Below are positions 48,254-57,214 of a DNA stretch of 64,000 nucleotides, piece by piece (within the stretch, counting starts at the first letter, position 1; every line of letters begins with the position of its first letter). This DNA comes from Chryseobacterium binzhouense (lineage in GTDB: Bacteria > Bacteroidota > Bacteroidia > Flavobacteriales > Weeksellaceae). The notes beneath the pieces were generated by a model. The model saw only the letters and a program-made list of their open reading frames with translations. It was not told where the DNA came from and ran no database searches. The position numbers and the translations under genes were made by a program. The DNA lies in NCBI RefSeq assembly GCF_007474545.1, contig NZ_VKOG01000002.1:496001-560000 (forward strand), in the 5' to 3' direction.

Positions 48254-48520
48254 ATGCTAAAAAAACTAATTCATAAACTCTTTCTACCATGCAGCACCGC
48301 TACCCTGCTCATGGAAAAAAGTATTGCAAAAACGATCTCTTCCAAAGAACAAAAACAGCTCAATATTCATCTGAAAATATGCAGATGGTGCAGATCTTAT
48401 CAGGAAAAATTGAAAATTTTGGATGATATTTTAAAAAGAAAAATTCAGTCCGAAAGATCAACTGATTCAGTTGATATTCAGAATTTTAAAGAAAAAACGA
48501 TGAAAAATCTGAAAATATAG
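48254..48520 (+). CDS. Short zinc-finger (zf-HC2-like) anti-sigma-type protein
   Basis: 88 residues from the ATG at 48254; longer frames overlap the sigma gene by over 70 bases. LPCST...HLKICRWCRSYQEKLKIL fits the C...H-x3-C-x2-C metal site of ZAS anti-sigma factors. No membrane helix, so it would be a cytoplasmic redox-responsive anti-sigma factor. Assigned by position and motif. Confidence 0.72.
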   Translation: MLKKLIHKLFLPCSTATLLMEKSIAKTISSKEQKQLNIHLKICRWCRSYQEKLKILDDILKRKIQSERSTDSVDIQNFKEKTMKNLKI

Positions 48521-48528
48521 AAAAAAGC

Positions 48529-48564
48529 TGTCAGGATTTTATTCTTGTTCCGACTATACTTTTG
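48529..48564 (+). promoter_or_regulatory. Promoter region of the DUF417-msrAB pair
   Basis: Contains TGTCAGGATTTTA (48529-48541) and CCGACTATAC about 20 bases on, resembling a two-part ECF promoter, overlapped by a standard -7 element TACTTTTG (48557-48564). Both readings are possible; the first would tie these genes to the adjacent sigma factor. Confidence 0.45.
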
Positions 48565-48597
48565 AAAATAAAAGTATTCATTTAAAAACTAAAAAAA

Positions 48598-49035
48598 ATG
48601 AGCGGAACAACATCAGTTAAAAACAAAACGTACCAAACAGGCTACACTATTTCCTTATTAGGAGCTTCTTTAATCTTGCTGTGGATAGGGCTTTTTAAAT
48701 TCACTCCTACAGAAGCCAACGCAATAAAACCCTTATTGGAAAACCATTTCCTTACTTTTTTCGTTTATGATTATATAAATGTTCAATCGGTATCAAATGC
48801 TATCGGAACGATAGAAATTATCATTGCAATTGTATTATTGTTTAGTGCGAAATTTGCAATGCTGAAAAGGTTTGCAGGAATCGGAATGATTGCAGTGTTC
48901 ACCGTAACACTAAGCTATCTCTTCACAACTCCCGGAATATGGAAAGTTGTTGACGGATTTCCTGTTACAGATTTTTTCATTCTGAAAGATTTGATGCTCT
49001 TGGGATTTGGATTAATGATTTTAAATGATAAATAA
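48598..49035 (+). CDS. DUF417 (RclC/YkgB-like) membrane protein
   Basis: 145 residues, four membrane segments. [34 protein letters not shown] and [12 protein letters not shown]-type text match DUF417; E. coli RclC of this family is induced by hypochlorous acid. Its stop overlaps the msrAB start (TAATG), linking it to methionine-sulfoxide repair. Confidence 0.88.
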   Translation: MSGTTSVKNKTYQTGYTISLLGASLILLWIGLFKFTPTEANAIKPLLENHFLTFFVYDYINVQSVSNAIGTIEIIIAIVLLFSAKFAMLKRFAGIGMIAVFTVTLSYLFTTPGIWKVVDGFPVTDFFILKDLMLLGFGLMILNDK

Positions 49036-50153
49036 TGAATTTAAATAATAAGAGAAAAATGAAAAGTATATTAATGTTATTCGGATTAAGCTTCGGAATA
49101 GCTGTGTTTGCAGGAAGTTGTGGAGATGCAAAACCAAAATCCACAGAAAATAAAAAAGAAAATAACACCATTATGAACAGTAAAAACTTAAAAGAAATCT
49201 ATTTTGCAGGAGGATGTTTTTGGGGAACCGAGCATTTTTTTCAACAAGTTCGAGGAGTGGTAAAAACTGAAGTAGGATATGCCAACGGAAATACTAAAAA
49301 TCCTACTTATGAAGAAGTCGTAAGCCACACTACGGGTTTTGCCGAAACGGTAAAGGTACTTTATGATCCTGAGCAGGTAGATCTTAAACTTTTAATTCAT
49401 CTGTATTTTAAAACTATTGATCCTACAAGTATAGACAAACAGGGAAATGACAGAGGAAACCAGTACCGGACAGGAATTTACTCAACAGACAAAGAGACTG
49501 AAGCGATTGTGAAAGCTGAAGTGGAAAAACTAGCCAAAAACTACAGCAAACCGGTAGTGGTAGAAACTATTCCTTTGAAAAATTTCTATAAAGCAGAAGA
49601 TTATCATCAGGACTATCTGGACAAAAATCCGGGAGGATACTGCCATATTGAGCCGGGTCTTTTTGAAATGGCAAGAAATGCAAACCCACTGCCTAAAAAA
49701 GAGGTAAAATACCAAAAGCAGGATAAGAAAGTTTTGAAAGAAAAACTTACTGCCGAACAATATAATGTAACGCAGGAAAACGGAACTGAAAGACCATTTC
49801 AAAATGAGTATTGGGACGAAACAAGAGAAGGAATTTATGTAGATATTACCACCGGAGAGCCTTTGTTTATCTCAACCGATAAATTTGAATCAGGCTGTGG
49901 ATGGCCAAGTTTTTCTAAGCCGATTACCAAAAAGCTGATTGATGAAAAATTAGACCGTTCTCACGGAATGACCAGAGTTGAAGTAAGAAGCAAAACAGGA
50001 GATGCACATTTGGGACATGTATTTAACGATGGTCCGGCAGATAAAGGCGGACTTCGCTACTGCATCAATTCAGCCTCGCTGAAATTTATTCCGAAAGCAG
50101 AAATGGAACAGAAAGGATACGGAGAGTATATTTCGCTTTTAGACAAAAAATAA
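49035..50153 (+). CDS. msrAB: Bifunctional methionine sulfoxide reductase MsrA/MsrB lipoprotein
   Basis: 372 residues. Lipobox AGSC (Cys29) after a signal; MsrA domain ~52-200 with [11 protein letters not shown] (Cys61); MsrB domain ~225-370 with SGCGWPSF and catalytic [11 protein letters not shown]. The two CxxC zinc sites of classical MsrB are absent (the first reads [11 protein letters not shown]). An internal ATG at 49059 gives an equally good signal peptide; 49035 overlaps the DUF417 stop. Repairs both sulfoxide epimers in the envelope. Confidence 0.92.
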   Translation: MNLNNKRKMKSILMLFGLSFGIAVFAGSCGDAKPKSTENKKENNTIMNSKNLKEIYFAGGCFWGTEHFFQQVRGVVKTEVGYANGNTKNPTYEEVVSHTTGFAETVKVLYDPEQVDLKLLIHLYFKTIDPTSIDKQGNDRGNQYRTGIYSTDKETEAIVKAEVEKLAKNYSKPVVVETIPLKNFYKAEDYHQDYLDKNPGGYCHIEPGLFEMARNANPLPKKEVKYQKQDKKVLKEKLTAEQYNVTQENGTERPFQNEYWDETREGIYVDITTGEPLFISTDKFESGCGWPSFSKPITKKLIDEKLDRSHGMTRVEVRSKTGDAHLGHVFNDGPADKGGLRYCINSASLKFIPKAEMEQKGYGEYISLLDKK

Positions 50154-50171
50154 TAGATCTAAGATATTTAA

Positions 50172-50207
50172 AAAATTCGGCGCGCCTCGCAGAGGTGCGC
50201 CGAATTT
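50172..50207. terminator. Bidirectional terminator between msrAB and clpP
   Basis: GC-rich 16-bp stem (AAAATTCGGCGCGCCT / AGGTGCGCCGAATTTT, one G-T) with A/T tails on both sides, between converging genes. Confidence 0.88.
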
Positions 50208-50227
50208 TATTTTGTTCGAGGAAAAAA

Positions 50228-50911
50228 TTATTTCTCTTTTGATCTGTGTAAAACCTCATCTACCATTCCAAATTCTTTTGCTTCAGAAGAAGTCATCCAA
50301 TAATCTCTGTCAGACGCTTTCTCTACCCATTCGTACGTCTGTCCGGAATGTTCAGAAATAATATCGTACAATTCTTTTTTCAGCTTAAGCATTTCTCTCA
50401 GATTAATTTCCATATCCGAAGCTACACCTTGTGCACCGCCGCTTGGCTGATGAATCATCACTCTGGAATGCTTCAAAGCAGAACGTTTTCCTTTCTCACC
50501 GGCAACCAAAAGAACCGCTCCCATAGAAGCTGCCATTCCGGTACAGATAGTTGCAACATCAGGCTTAATGATCTGCATGGTATCATAAATTCCCAAACCT
50601 GCGTAAACACTTCCCCCCGGAGAATTGATGTAAATCTGAATATCTTTATTAGGATCAGAACTTTCCAGGAATAATAACTGTGCTGTTACAATATTCGCAA
50701 CCTGATCATCTATTCCTGTTCCAAGGAAAATAATTCTGTCCATCATCAATCTGGAAAAAACATCCATTTGCGCTACGTTCATTCTTCTTTCCTCCATAAT
50801 GTAAGGTGTAAGATTGGTAGGATTGAATGCTCCCATATATTGATCGGTTACCAAACCGCTGTTTCCCAAATGTTTTACTGAGAAATCTCTGAATTCTTTT
50901 TTAATGTCCAT
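50228..50911 (-). CDS. clpP: ATP-dependent Clp protease proteolytic subunit
   Basis: 227 residues. Catalytic Ser129 (TGMAASMGAVLL), His154 (MIHQPSGG) and a downstream Asp in the expected place; INSPGGSVYAGLGIYDTMQ is the ClpP signature. N-terminal ~20 residues are probably a propeptide. Degrades unfolded proteins with ClpX/ClpC. Confidence 0.96.
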   Translation of the reverse strand: MDIKKEFRDFSVKHLGNSGLVTDQYMGAFNPTNLTPYIMEERRMNVAQMDVFSRLMMDRIIFLGTGIDDQVANIVTAQLLFLESSDPNKDIQIYINSPGGSVYAGLGIYDTMQIIKPDVATICTGMAASMGAVLLVAGEKGKRSALKHSRVMIHQPSGGAQGVASDMEINLREMLKLKKELYDIISEHSGQTYEWVEKASDRDYWMTSSEAKEFGMVDEVLHRSKEK

Positions 50912-50966
50912 ATCTATTGGTATAATTTCTTAAAATTTACTGATACCTAAATTACAATTTTTATTC

Positions 50967-52940
50967 CTAAAATTTTATAGGACTTTTTGTCACAGGCGAC
51001 CATCCTAACTTATCAATAATATGTTTAGAAAATTCTGTAAGCATCATGATCTTTTTAATGTTCTCAAAATATTTCTGCTGATCTGTATCACGGTACAGCT
51101 CCAATTCCTGTGTCATTTTTTTAATTATAAAATGAATATAGTAATATTTGTGAATCAGAATATCAGCTTCTACTTCAGTAGAAACAAAATCACCGATATT
51201 TGGCGGAAAAATATTCCGGGTTGTCCAGTCACTCAGCTCATTTGGAATCATAAGAGCATCTGCAACCTTATGAGTAATATTTTCATCCATCATTTTAAGG
51301 AAAAAATTACCTGAACGCAGTTCTTCATTTTCAATTCCTTCTTTGATGGACTCAATAATTTTTTGGTTGATTTCTATTTGAAATTCATAGTTTTCCTCTT
51401 CAAAATGATGGAGAATTTCTTCAATCACCGTAATCTCATACTTTTGTTTCTCTTCATTGGTGCGTTGCAGGACAACATCCCCAAACATCATCATCAGATT
51501 AATAAGTTTATTTTCCTGATGAAAAATATTAAACTGAACAGAATCAACCTCCAGCTCAGGTTTAGGAACAATTTCAAGCTTGGCAGGTTTTTGCTCTTTC
51601 TGCTGAACTCTTTGGTTTTGATTCTCGGTAATTTGCCGCTGCACATCCAGCTCGTTGAATAGACTCTGCTCAGACAGACCGAACTTGCCGGAAACTTCTT
51701 TTAAATAAATTTCTTTCTTTAAAGCATTCTGTACAAAAGAAACAGATTTTACGATATTTCTTATTGCTTCTGCTTTTTTGATAGGATCATTTCCAGCATC
51801 TTTCAGAAGAATTTCAGCTTTAAAATCTATAAAATCTGTAGCTTCGTTTTCGATAAATTTTTCCACATAATCCTGCGGATGTTTTCGGGCAAAAGAATCC
51901 GGATCATCACCTTCAGGAAAAAGCAAAACACGAATATTCATCCCTTCTGCCAAAAGCATATCAATACTTCTGAAACTCGCTTTAATTCCTGCATTGTCCC
52001 CATCAAAAAGGATGGTGACATTTTCTGTCAGTCTTTTGATCAGCTTAATCTGTTCCGTTGTGAGAGAAGTTCCTGAACTCGCCACTACATTCTCAATTCC
52101 TGAAAGATGCAGAGAAATCACATCCATATATCCTTCCACCAAAAGGCAGACATTTTTTCTGGAAATCGCCTGTTTACTTTGGTTTAAACCATACAGAACA
52201 TTAGATTTGTGATAAATTTCTGTTTCAGGCGAGTTGAGATATTTGGCAGTTTTTACATTGCTTTTTAAAATTCTGGCTCCAAAGCCTAAAACTCTCCCCG
52301 AAAAACTATGAATCGGAAAAATCACTCTTTCCCTAAAACGGTCGATACCGCCGGGAGAATTTTCAGGAAAAATAGAAAGTCCTGATTTCTCCAGAACCTC
52401 CTTGGTGTATCCTTTTTCGAGTGCAAATTCGGTAAAAGCATTCTTTTTTTCGGGAGAATATCCGAGCTGAAATTTTTTGATAATATCGTCTTTCAGTTCC
52501 CGTTCTCTGAAATAAGACAGACCAATTGATCTTCCTTCTTCATTTTCCCAAAGAACATTCTGGAAAAACTCATTGGCAACTTCATGAATTTTGTAGAGTA
52601 AATCTCTTTCTGACTGCGCAATTTTGGCTTCTTCAGAAAATTCCCGTTTGTCTTCTTCAATTTCAATTCCGTATTTTTTAGCTGCATGGCGAAGCGCTTC
52701 CGGATAAGTGAAATTTTCGATTTCCATTAGAAATGAAATCGCCGTTCCACCTTTTCCTGTTGAGAAATCTTTCCAGATCTGTTTGCTGGGAGAAACGATA
52801 AAGCTGGGCGATTTTTCTTCATGAAACGGACTCAGCCCTTTAAAGTTGGATCCTGCTCTTTTCAGCTGCACATATTCACCAACAATCTCTTCTACCCTGA
52901 TTGTGGAAAATATTTTATCTATCGTCTGCTTGGAGATCAT
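50967..52940 (-). CDS. dnaG: DNA primase lacking zinc-ribbon cysteines
   Basis: 657 residues from the ATG at 52940 (MISKQTIDKIFST); a longer frame to 53009 crosses the promoter. The N-terminal zinc-ribbon fold is recognisable but metal ligands are gone: GLSPFHEEKSPSF has Ser37 for Cys (His40 kept) and WKDFSTGKGG has Asp58 and Thr61 for the last two Cys. The TOPRIM core is intact (LLVEGYMDVISL; LFDGDNAG). C-terminal helicase-interaction domain is present. Synthesises replication primers. Confidence 0.95.
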   Translation of the reverse strand: MISKQTIDKIFSTIRVEEIVGEYVQLKRAGSNFKGLSPFHEEKSPSFIVSPSKQIWKDFSTGKGGTAISFLMEIENFTYPEALRHAAKKYGIEIEEDKREFSEEAKIAQSERDLLYKIHEVANEFFQNVLWENEEGRSIGLSYFRERELKDDIIKKFQLGYSPEKKNAFTEFALEKGYTKEVLEKSGLSIFPENSPGGIDRFRERVIFPIHSFSGRVLGFGARILKSNVKTAKYLNSPETEIYHKSNVLYGLNQSKQAISRKNVCLLVEGYMDVISLHLSGIENVVASSGTSLTTEQIKLIKRLTENVTILFDGDNAGIKASFRSIDMLLAEGMNIRVLLFPEGDDPDSFARKHPQDYVEKFIENEATDFIDFKAEILLKDAGNDPIKKAEAIRNIVKSVSFVQNALKKEIYLKEVSGKFGLSEQSLFNELDVQRQITENQNQRVQQKEQKPAKLEIVPKPELEVDSVQFNIFHQENKLINLMMMFGDVVLQRTNEEKQKYEITVIEEILHHFEEENYEFQIEINQKIIESIKEGIENEELRSGNFFLKMMDENITHKVADALMIPNELSDWTTRNIFPPNIGDFVSTEVEADILIHKYYYIHFIIKKMTQELELYRDTDQQKYFENIKKIMMLTEFSKHIIDKLGWSPVTKSPIKF

Positions 52941-52945
52941 AACCG

Positions 52946-52979
52946 CAAAAGTAGTGAAAATAGGAATTAAAGTAACAAA
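52946..52979 (-). promoter_or_regulatory. dnaG promoter (TTTG-N22-TACTTTTG)
   Basis: Minus strand TTTG (52976-52979), 22 bases, TACTTTTG (52946-52953), then CGGTT and the ATG. Leader of 0-2 bases predicted. Confidence 0.6.
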
Positions 52980-52995
52980 TATGACAGTTTTGTTA

Positions 52996-53003
52996 TAATT
53001 TTG
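52996..53003 (+). promoter_or_regulatory. -7 promoter element of tsaE
   Basis: TAATTTTG on the plus strand, 15 bases before the chosen tsaE ATG at 53019; divergent from the dnaG promoter. Confidence 0.5.
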
Positions 53004-53018
53004 CAACAAATAAAATCA

Positions 53019-53426
53019 ATGAATTTCAGCATAAAAAACATCAACGACTGGCAAAAGGTCACAGATGCAATTTTACCTGAGCTACAGCATAATATTCTTT
53101 TGTTAAAGGGGAATTTAGGAGCCGGAAAAACAACTTTTACCCAGTTTTTACTTAAAAATCTGGGGAGTACAGATGAAGTAAGCTCACCTACCTACTCTAT
53201 CGTCAATGAATACAGTTCTCCGAAAGGAAAGATTTTTCATTTTGATTTATACCGTCTCAAAAATATTGATGAAGTTTACGACATTGGAATTGAAGAATAT
53301 CTGGATAATTCTTTTTTGTGCATCATAGAATGGCCCGAAGTATACGAGGATGAACTTTACGGTCTGAAGTTTCACTCAATGAGCATACAGAATACCGGCG
53401 AAAGCAGAGAAATCACATTCGATTAA
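53019..53426 (+). CDS. tsaE: tRNA threonylcarbamoyladenosine synthesis ATPase TsaE
   Basis: 135 residues from ATG 53019; a TTG at 53001 lies inside the promoter and is rejected. Walker A GNLGAGKTTFTQFLL, SPTYSIVNEYSSPKGKIFHFDLYRL, and IIEWPE are the TsaE signature motifs. Acts with TsaB/TsaD in t6A modification. Confidence 0.94.
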   Translation: MNFSIKNINDWQKVTDAILPELQHNILLLKGNLGAGKTTFTQFLLKNLGSTDEVSSPTYSIVNEYSSPKGKIFHFDLYRLKNIDEVYDIGIEEYLDNSFLCIIEWPEVYEDELYGLKFHSMSIQNTGESREITFD

Positions 53427-53473
53427 AAATTATATCTTTGCTGAACAAAATGGTAAGTCATAATTGAATAAAA

Positions 53474-54667
53474 ATGAGTACTACAAATATTTTTACGCCT
53501 TTTTCAGAAGAAGAACTGATGCCGAAAGAGGAAAAGCTGGAAGTAATCAAAAAGGGCAAACAATTCAGTATCGGAATTCCAAAAGAAACGTGTCTCAACG
53601 AAAGGAGAACATGTATAACTCCCGATGCAGTGCAGGTTCTTATAGAACATGGCCACGAAATCATTGTAGAATCAGGCGCAGGACAAGGCTCATTTTTTAC
53701 AGATTTACAATACTCAGAGTCAGGTGCCAAAATTACTCAGGATCCCAAAGAAGCATTTGCACAGGATCTTGTTCTTAAAGTAAATCCTCCTACTGAAGAG
53801 GAAATAGAATATCTGAAACCCAGTTCGTATCTTGTTTCTGCACTTCAGATCAATCTCCGTGACAAAGATTATTTCATGAAGCTTGCCGAGAAAAAAATCA
53901 ATGCTATTGCTTTTGAATTTATTGCGGATGAATACAAACAGCTTGCACTGGTAAGATTAATCGGAGAAATTGCAGGAAGCGTTTCTATTCTTTATGCATC
54001 AGAACTATTAGCTTTATCCAACGGATTGATGCTTGGCGGAATCACCGGTGTAAGACCAACCGAAGTTGTGATTCTGGGAGCCGGTATTGTCGGCGAATTT
54101 GCAACCAAAGCAGCCATCGGATTGGGAGCCAGCGTAAAAGTTTTTGATAATTCACTTTCCAAACTCAGAAGATTACATACTTTGGTAGACAGCCGAGTTC
54201 CGACTTCTATTATTGACCCTAAAGAACTCAGCAAAAGCATCCGAAGAGCTGATGTAGTAATCGGCGCTTTACCAAGACTCAACATGCAGCCTATCGTCAC
54301 AGAAGAAATGGTGATGAAGATGAAAAAAGGAAGCGTAATTATTGATATTGTTATTGACAACGGTAAAGCCATAGAAACTTCCGAACTTACTACGATGGAA
54401 GATCCTTACATCATCAAGCATGGTGTTATCCACTGCGGACTTCCGAATCTAACTTCTAAAATGCCAAGAACTACAACCAAAGCGATTTCAAATTTCTTTT
54501 TATCATATATCCTGAATTATGACGAAGAAGGAGGTTTTGAAAATATGCTTTTACGAAAAAATGAAATGAAGCAAAGTCTTTATATGTACAAAGGCAGACA
54601 TACTAAAAAAGTAATCTGCGACCGCTTTGGACTTACTTATCATGACATCAATCTTTTAATTTTCTAA
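53474..54667 (+). CDS. ald: Alanine dehydrogenase
   Basis: 397 residues. N-terminal FSIGIPKETCLNERRTCITPDAV, lysine/histidine substrate region, then Rossmann VVILGAGIVGEFATKAAIGLGA, and RADVVIGALPRLNMQPIV. Interconverts alanine and pyruvate + ammonia with NAD(H). Length and the GLTYHDINLLIF end match Bacteroidetes enzymes, which are longer than E. coli-type homologues of ~370. The NAD(P) transhydrogenase alpha subunit shares this fold and is the alternative. The next gene overlaps it by one base. Confidence 0.87.
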   Translation: MSTTNIFTPFSEEELMPKEEKLEVIKKGKQFSIGIPKETCLNERRTCITPDAVQVLIEHGHEIIVESGAGQGSFFTDLQYSESGAKITQDPKEAFAQDLVLKVNPPTEEEIEYLKPSSYLVSALQINLRDKDYFMKLAEKKINAIAFEFIADEYKQLALVRLIGEIAGSVSILYASELLALSNGLMLGGITGVRPTEVVILGAGIVGEFATKAAIGLGASVKVFDNSLSKLRRLHTLVDSRVPTSIIDPKELSKSIRRADVVIGALPRLNMQPIVTEEMVMKMKKGSVIIDIVIDNGKAIETSELTTMEDPYIIKHGVIHCGLPNLTSKMPRTTTKAISNFFLSYILNYDEEGGFENMLLRKNEMKQSLYMYKGRHTKKVICDRFGLTYHDINLLIF

Positions 54668-55038
54668 TGAAAAAGCTAAAATTCTTTATGATTGGTCTTG
54701 TTCCGGGGCTGATTATTGTTTTTTTCGTACTTAATAAAAAAGGCGTAAGCTGCAGCGGATATCTTCCTAACAGCCGTGTTATCGCCGAAACACTTTCTAA
54801 AGACTTTGAATATTCTGATCAGTTTAAATCTGAAATGAATGCTTTGAAAATAGATGAAAAGTTTCTGAAAGACAGTATCATCACCAACGGAAAAATTGAT
54901 TTTGACCGCAGTAATGCACAAAAGAAGCCATGTCCGGATTATCTTCTGTCTTATCCTGAAAAAAAACCTTCTTTCGAAATCACTTTTGAAAAGTGTGAAG
55001 AAAAGGCGGTTTTGCTTTCCCTGAAAAAACTGAAATAA
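54667..55038 (+). CDS. Membrane-anchored protein of unknown function
   Basis: 123 residues. One N-terminal membrane helix (FFMIGLVPGLIIVFFVL), then a periplasmic domain with cysteines in SCSGYLPNSRV, CPDYLL and EKCEE; may be a DUF4258-type protein (unsure). Start overlaps the ald stop by one base, suggesting a shared transcript. Function not known. Confidence 0.6.
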   Translation: MKKLKFFMIGLVPGLIIVFFVLNKKGVSCSGYLPNSRVIAETLSKDFEYSDQFKSEMNALKIDEKFLKDSIITNGKIDFDRSNAQKKPCPDYLLSYPEKKPSFEITFEKCEEKAVLLSLKKLK

Positions 55039-55181
55039 CTTGAATTAAATCATTAACATGGTTAATCTCTGTCCTAAATATTGGGAATTAAGTGTGGTTT
55101 TAAAATGACAAACAGTAAGTTTAAATTTCTTTTACAGGATTGAAGGTATACAACCCTGTTCTGATCAGTTTAAAATAAAAA

Positions 55182-55577
55182 TTATTCCGAGATCTTAATT
55201 CGGTAAATATCTGATGTATTTCTTTTAATCGACTTAACAAAAAAGCCACCTTCTTCGGGAATAACTTCTTTAAAATCAAAGCTTTTACAATCCTTAGGTA
55301 AGCCTGAAAAAACCAATGTAAACCAGAAGTCTCTCATAAAAGGAACGGGAGTCCAGTTAGGATAAATGCTGATATTTTCTGCATGAATAAGTTTGCTTCT
55401 GTGTCCGGAAGTCTCATCAATAAGATATGTGGTATTCCAAATTCTGATAAGATTTCCCCAAAAGGGAGATGCGGGAAAGCAACAGTGTACAATGACCTGT
55501 TTCTCCTCCTCTATTTTTGTCTGGAGAGATTCCAGCAGTTCTTTCGCAATAATTGGTTTTGTGATAACTTCTTCCAT
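55182..55577 (-). CDS. Uncharacterised cytoplasmic protein
   Basis: 131 residues from the ATG at 55577. An in-frame ATG at 55622 is rejected because a perfect -7 element (TAATTTTG, 55610-55617) lies inside that longer frame. No signal peptide. Text such as VIVHCCFPASPFWGNLIRIWNTTYLID...HAENISIYPNWTPVPF and FTLVFSGLPKDCKSF suggests a compact beta-rich domain; family not recognised. Confidence 0.65.
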   Translation of the reverse strand: MEEVITKPIIAKELLESLQTKIEEEKQVIVHCCFPASPFWGNLIRIWNTTYLIDETSGHRSKLIHAENISIYPNWTPVPFMRDFWFTLVFSGLPKDCKSFDFKEVIPEEGGFFVKSIKRNTSDIYRIKISE

Positions 55578-55609
55578 AGCAATGGGCAGTGAGTAATAAT
55601 GTAGTATTA

Positions 55610-55617
55610 CAAAATTA
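55610..55617 (-). promoter_or_regulatory. -7 promoter element that decides the start of the 55577 gene
   Basis: Minus strand TAATTTTG, 33 bases upstream of the chosen ATG. Confidence 0.5.
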
Positions 55618-55905
55618 CTCATTTTTTAAAACTACATCTTTACTCATCTTAGTATTTTAGTTCTAATTTTTCCTTACTGTAGCTATCATTTGATTTGTCA
55701 ACTCACCATTCTCGGAGAATTTTGTCCATAAAAAAATCATTTCAAATGCCAATATATATCAAATTTATATTTGTTTAACTTAACCGAAAATTGATAGTTA
55801 GGACTTCAAAGCATTTTTCTAAACAGAATCGAAACAAAATTTTGCTGAATTCAAAAAGATGATGACAAAATATGCGACCAACTTAAAGAGTAGAAATTTA
55901 GTACA
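55618..55905. other. Intergenic region without recognised features
   Basis: AT-rich stretch between the promoter of the 55577 gene and the HxlR gene; no gene, hairpin terminator or repeat was recognised. Confidence 0.5.
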
Positions 55906-56286
55906 CTATTCCTTTTGCTTTTTCATTCTATATTCATAGCCCCAATCAGCCATTGATTGCATGATAGGTGATAAGGTAAGCCCAAATTCAGTCAAAGTGT
56001 ATTCTACTCTTGGAGGAATTTCTGCATAGATTTTTCGGTTAATAATTCCATCATCTTCTAACTCTCTCAATTGAGAAGTGAGCATTGATTGGGTTATTCC
56101 TTTTACACTTCGCCTCAATTCTCCAAATCTTGCAGGAGAGGTATGATAGATAGCATTAATTAATATTGCTTTCCATTTTCCGCCCAAAACTTTCATTGTT
56201 GCTGTTACGGGACAAGACTTTTCATCAAAAATGATTTTTTTTTCTGACTTATCTTCCTTATTTTCAGTAATAGTACTATTTTCCAT
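55906..56286 (-). CDS. HxlR-family transcriptional regulator
   Basis: 126 residues. CPVTATMKVLGGKWKAILINAIYHTSPARFGELRRSVKGITQSMLTSQLRELEDDGIINRKIY and PPRVEYTLTEFGLTL are the HxlR winged-helix signature, with the conserved first Cys. Divergent from the azoreductase gene 123 bases away; regulators of this family usually control such neighbours and sense electrophiles or quinones. Confidence 0.93.
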   Translation of the reverse strand: MENSTITENKEDKSEKKIIFDEKSCPVTATMKVLGGKWKAILINAIYHTSPARFGELRRSVKGITQSMLTSQLRELEDDGIINRKIYAEIPPRVEYTLTEFGLTLSPIMQSMADWGYEYRMKKQKE

Positions 56287-56409
56287 ACTTACACGTTTTA
56301 AATGTCCTACTTTTTTTATTTAACTTAACTCTGCATATTTGCAATACAAAAATAAATAAAACTAAACAAAAAATAGAAAATCAATTACTTCATTTCAATT
56401 CTTTTTATC

Positions 56410-57036
56410 ATGACTAACAACTCTTTCATCCGCCCTCTTGAAATTCTGCGCTTAGACAGCAGCTCGCGTTATGCCGATTCAGTGTCCCGACATCTGACCG
56501 ACCACTTAGTCACTCGCTTGTTGCGGGAATATCCTGAGGCTAACGTTACGACCCGAGATTTAGCGACAGGCTTACCACTCCCAAATGAGGCTTTTGTTGA
56601 TGGAAGTCTGTATTCCATGCAAAACCCAACTTCAGTCATGCAGGAGGCTATGCAGCTTTCTAACGAGATGGTTGCCGAACTTATTACCGCAGACGTGGTG
56701 GTGCTTGGCATGCCACTTTACAACTGGACTGTTCCTTCTACTTTTAAATCATACGTCGACCATGTCAGCCGTCTCAATACGACCTTTGAATACGTAGACG
56801 GTGTTTCGCAAGGTCTACTCCGAGCCCGCAGCGTTTACATCCTGTTTACCAGCGGCGGTACTGGCATAGGCAGCGAGAAGGATTTCGCAACTCCGTATGC
56901 AAAGTATTTATGGCAGACATTGGGTATTCAACACGTCCAAATTATTGATGCTTCCGGACTTTTGTTTAATCCTGAGGAGAAAATACGCAATGCCAAGACA
57001 CAGATTGATCAGTTGGTGTTACCTGTATTTGGGTGA
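56410..57036 (+). CDS. FMN-dependent NADH-azoreductase/quinone reductase
   Basis: 208 residues. Flavodoxin-like fold of AzoR: ILRLDSSSRYADSVSRHLTD, DVVVLGMPLYNWTVPSTFKSYVDHVSRLNTTFEY and TSGGTG near the flavin. Reduces quinones or azo compounds. Its G+C content is clearly higher than that of its neighbours (about half G+C by eye versus about one third), with codons such as CGC, CTG and CGG, suggesting recent acquisition. No obvious Bacteroidetes -7 element was found upstream. Confidence 0.9.
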   Translation: MTNNSFIRPLEILRLDSSSRYADSVSRHLTDHLVTRLLREYPEANVTTRDLATGLPLPNEAFVDGSLYSMQNPTSVMQEAMQLSNEMVAELITADVVVLGMPLYNWTVPSTFKSYVDHVSRLNTTFEYVDGVSQGLLRARSVYILFTSGGTGIGSEKDFATPYAKYLWQTLGIQHVQIIDASGLLFNPEEKIRNAKTQIDQLVLPVFG

Positions 57037-57214
57037 TTTGTTAGCGAGTTAAATACTAAAAGGCATTTTTTTCCTAAAAATCCCATCATTTTCGTGCAAA
57101 CTTTTAAAAGACTCCGCCGAAACACATAGACAATGCAGAACAGTTAAACTATAAGTAAACTTTGCTAATTCTTAACAAACTAAAAAAAATAAAAACAAAT
57201 AAAAATTTATAAAA

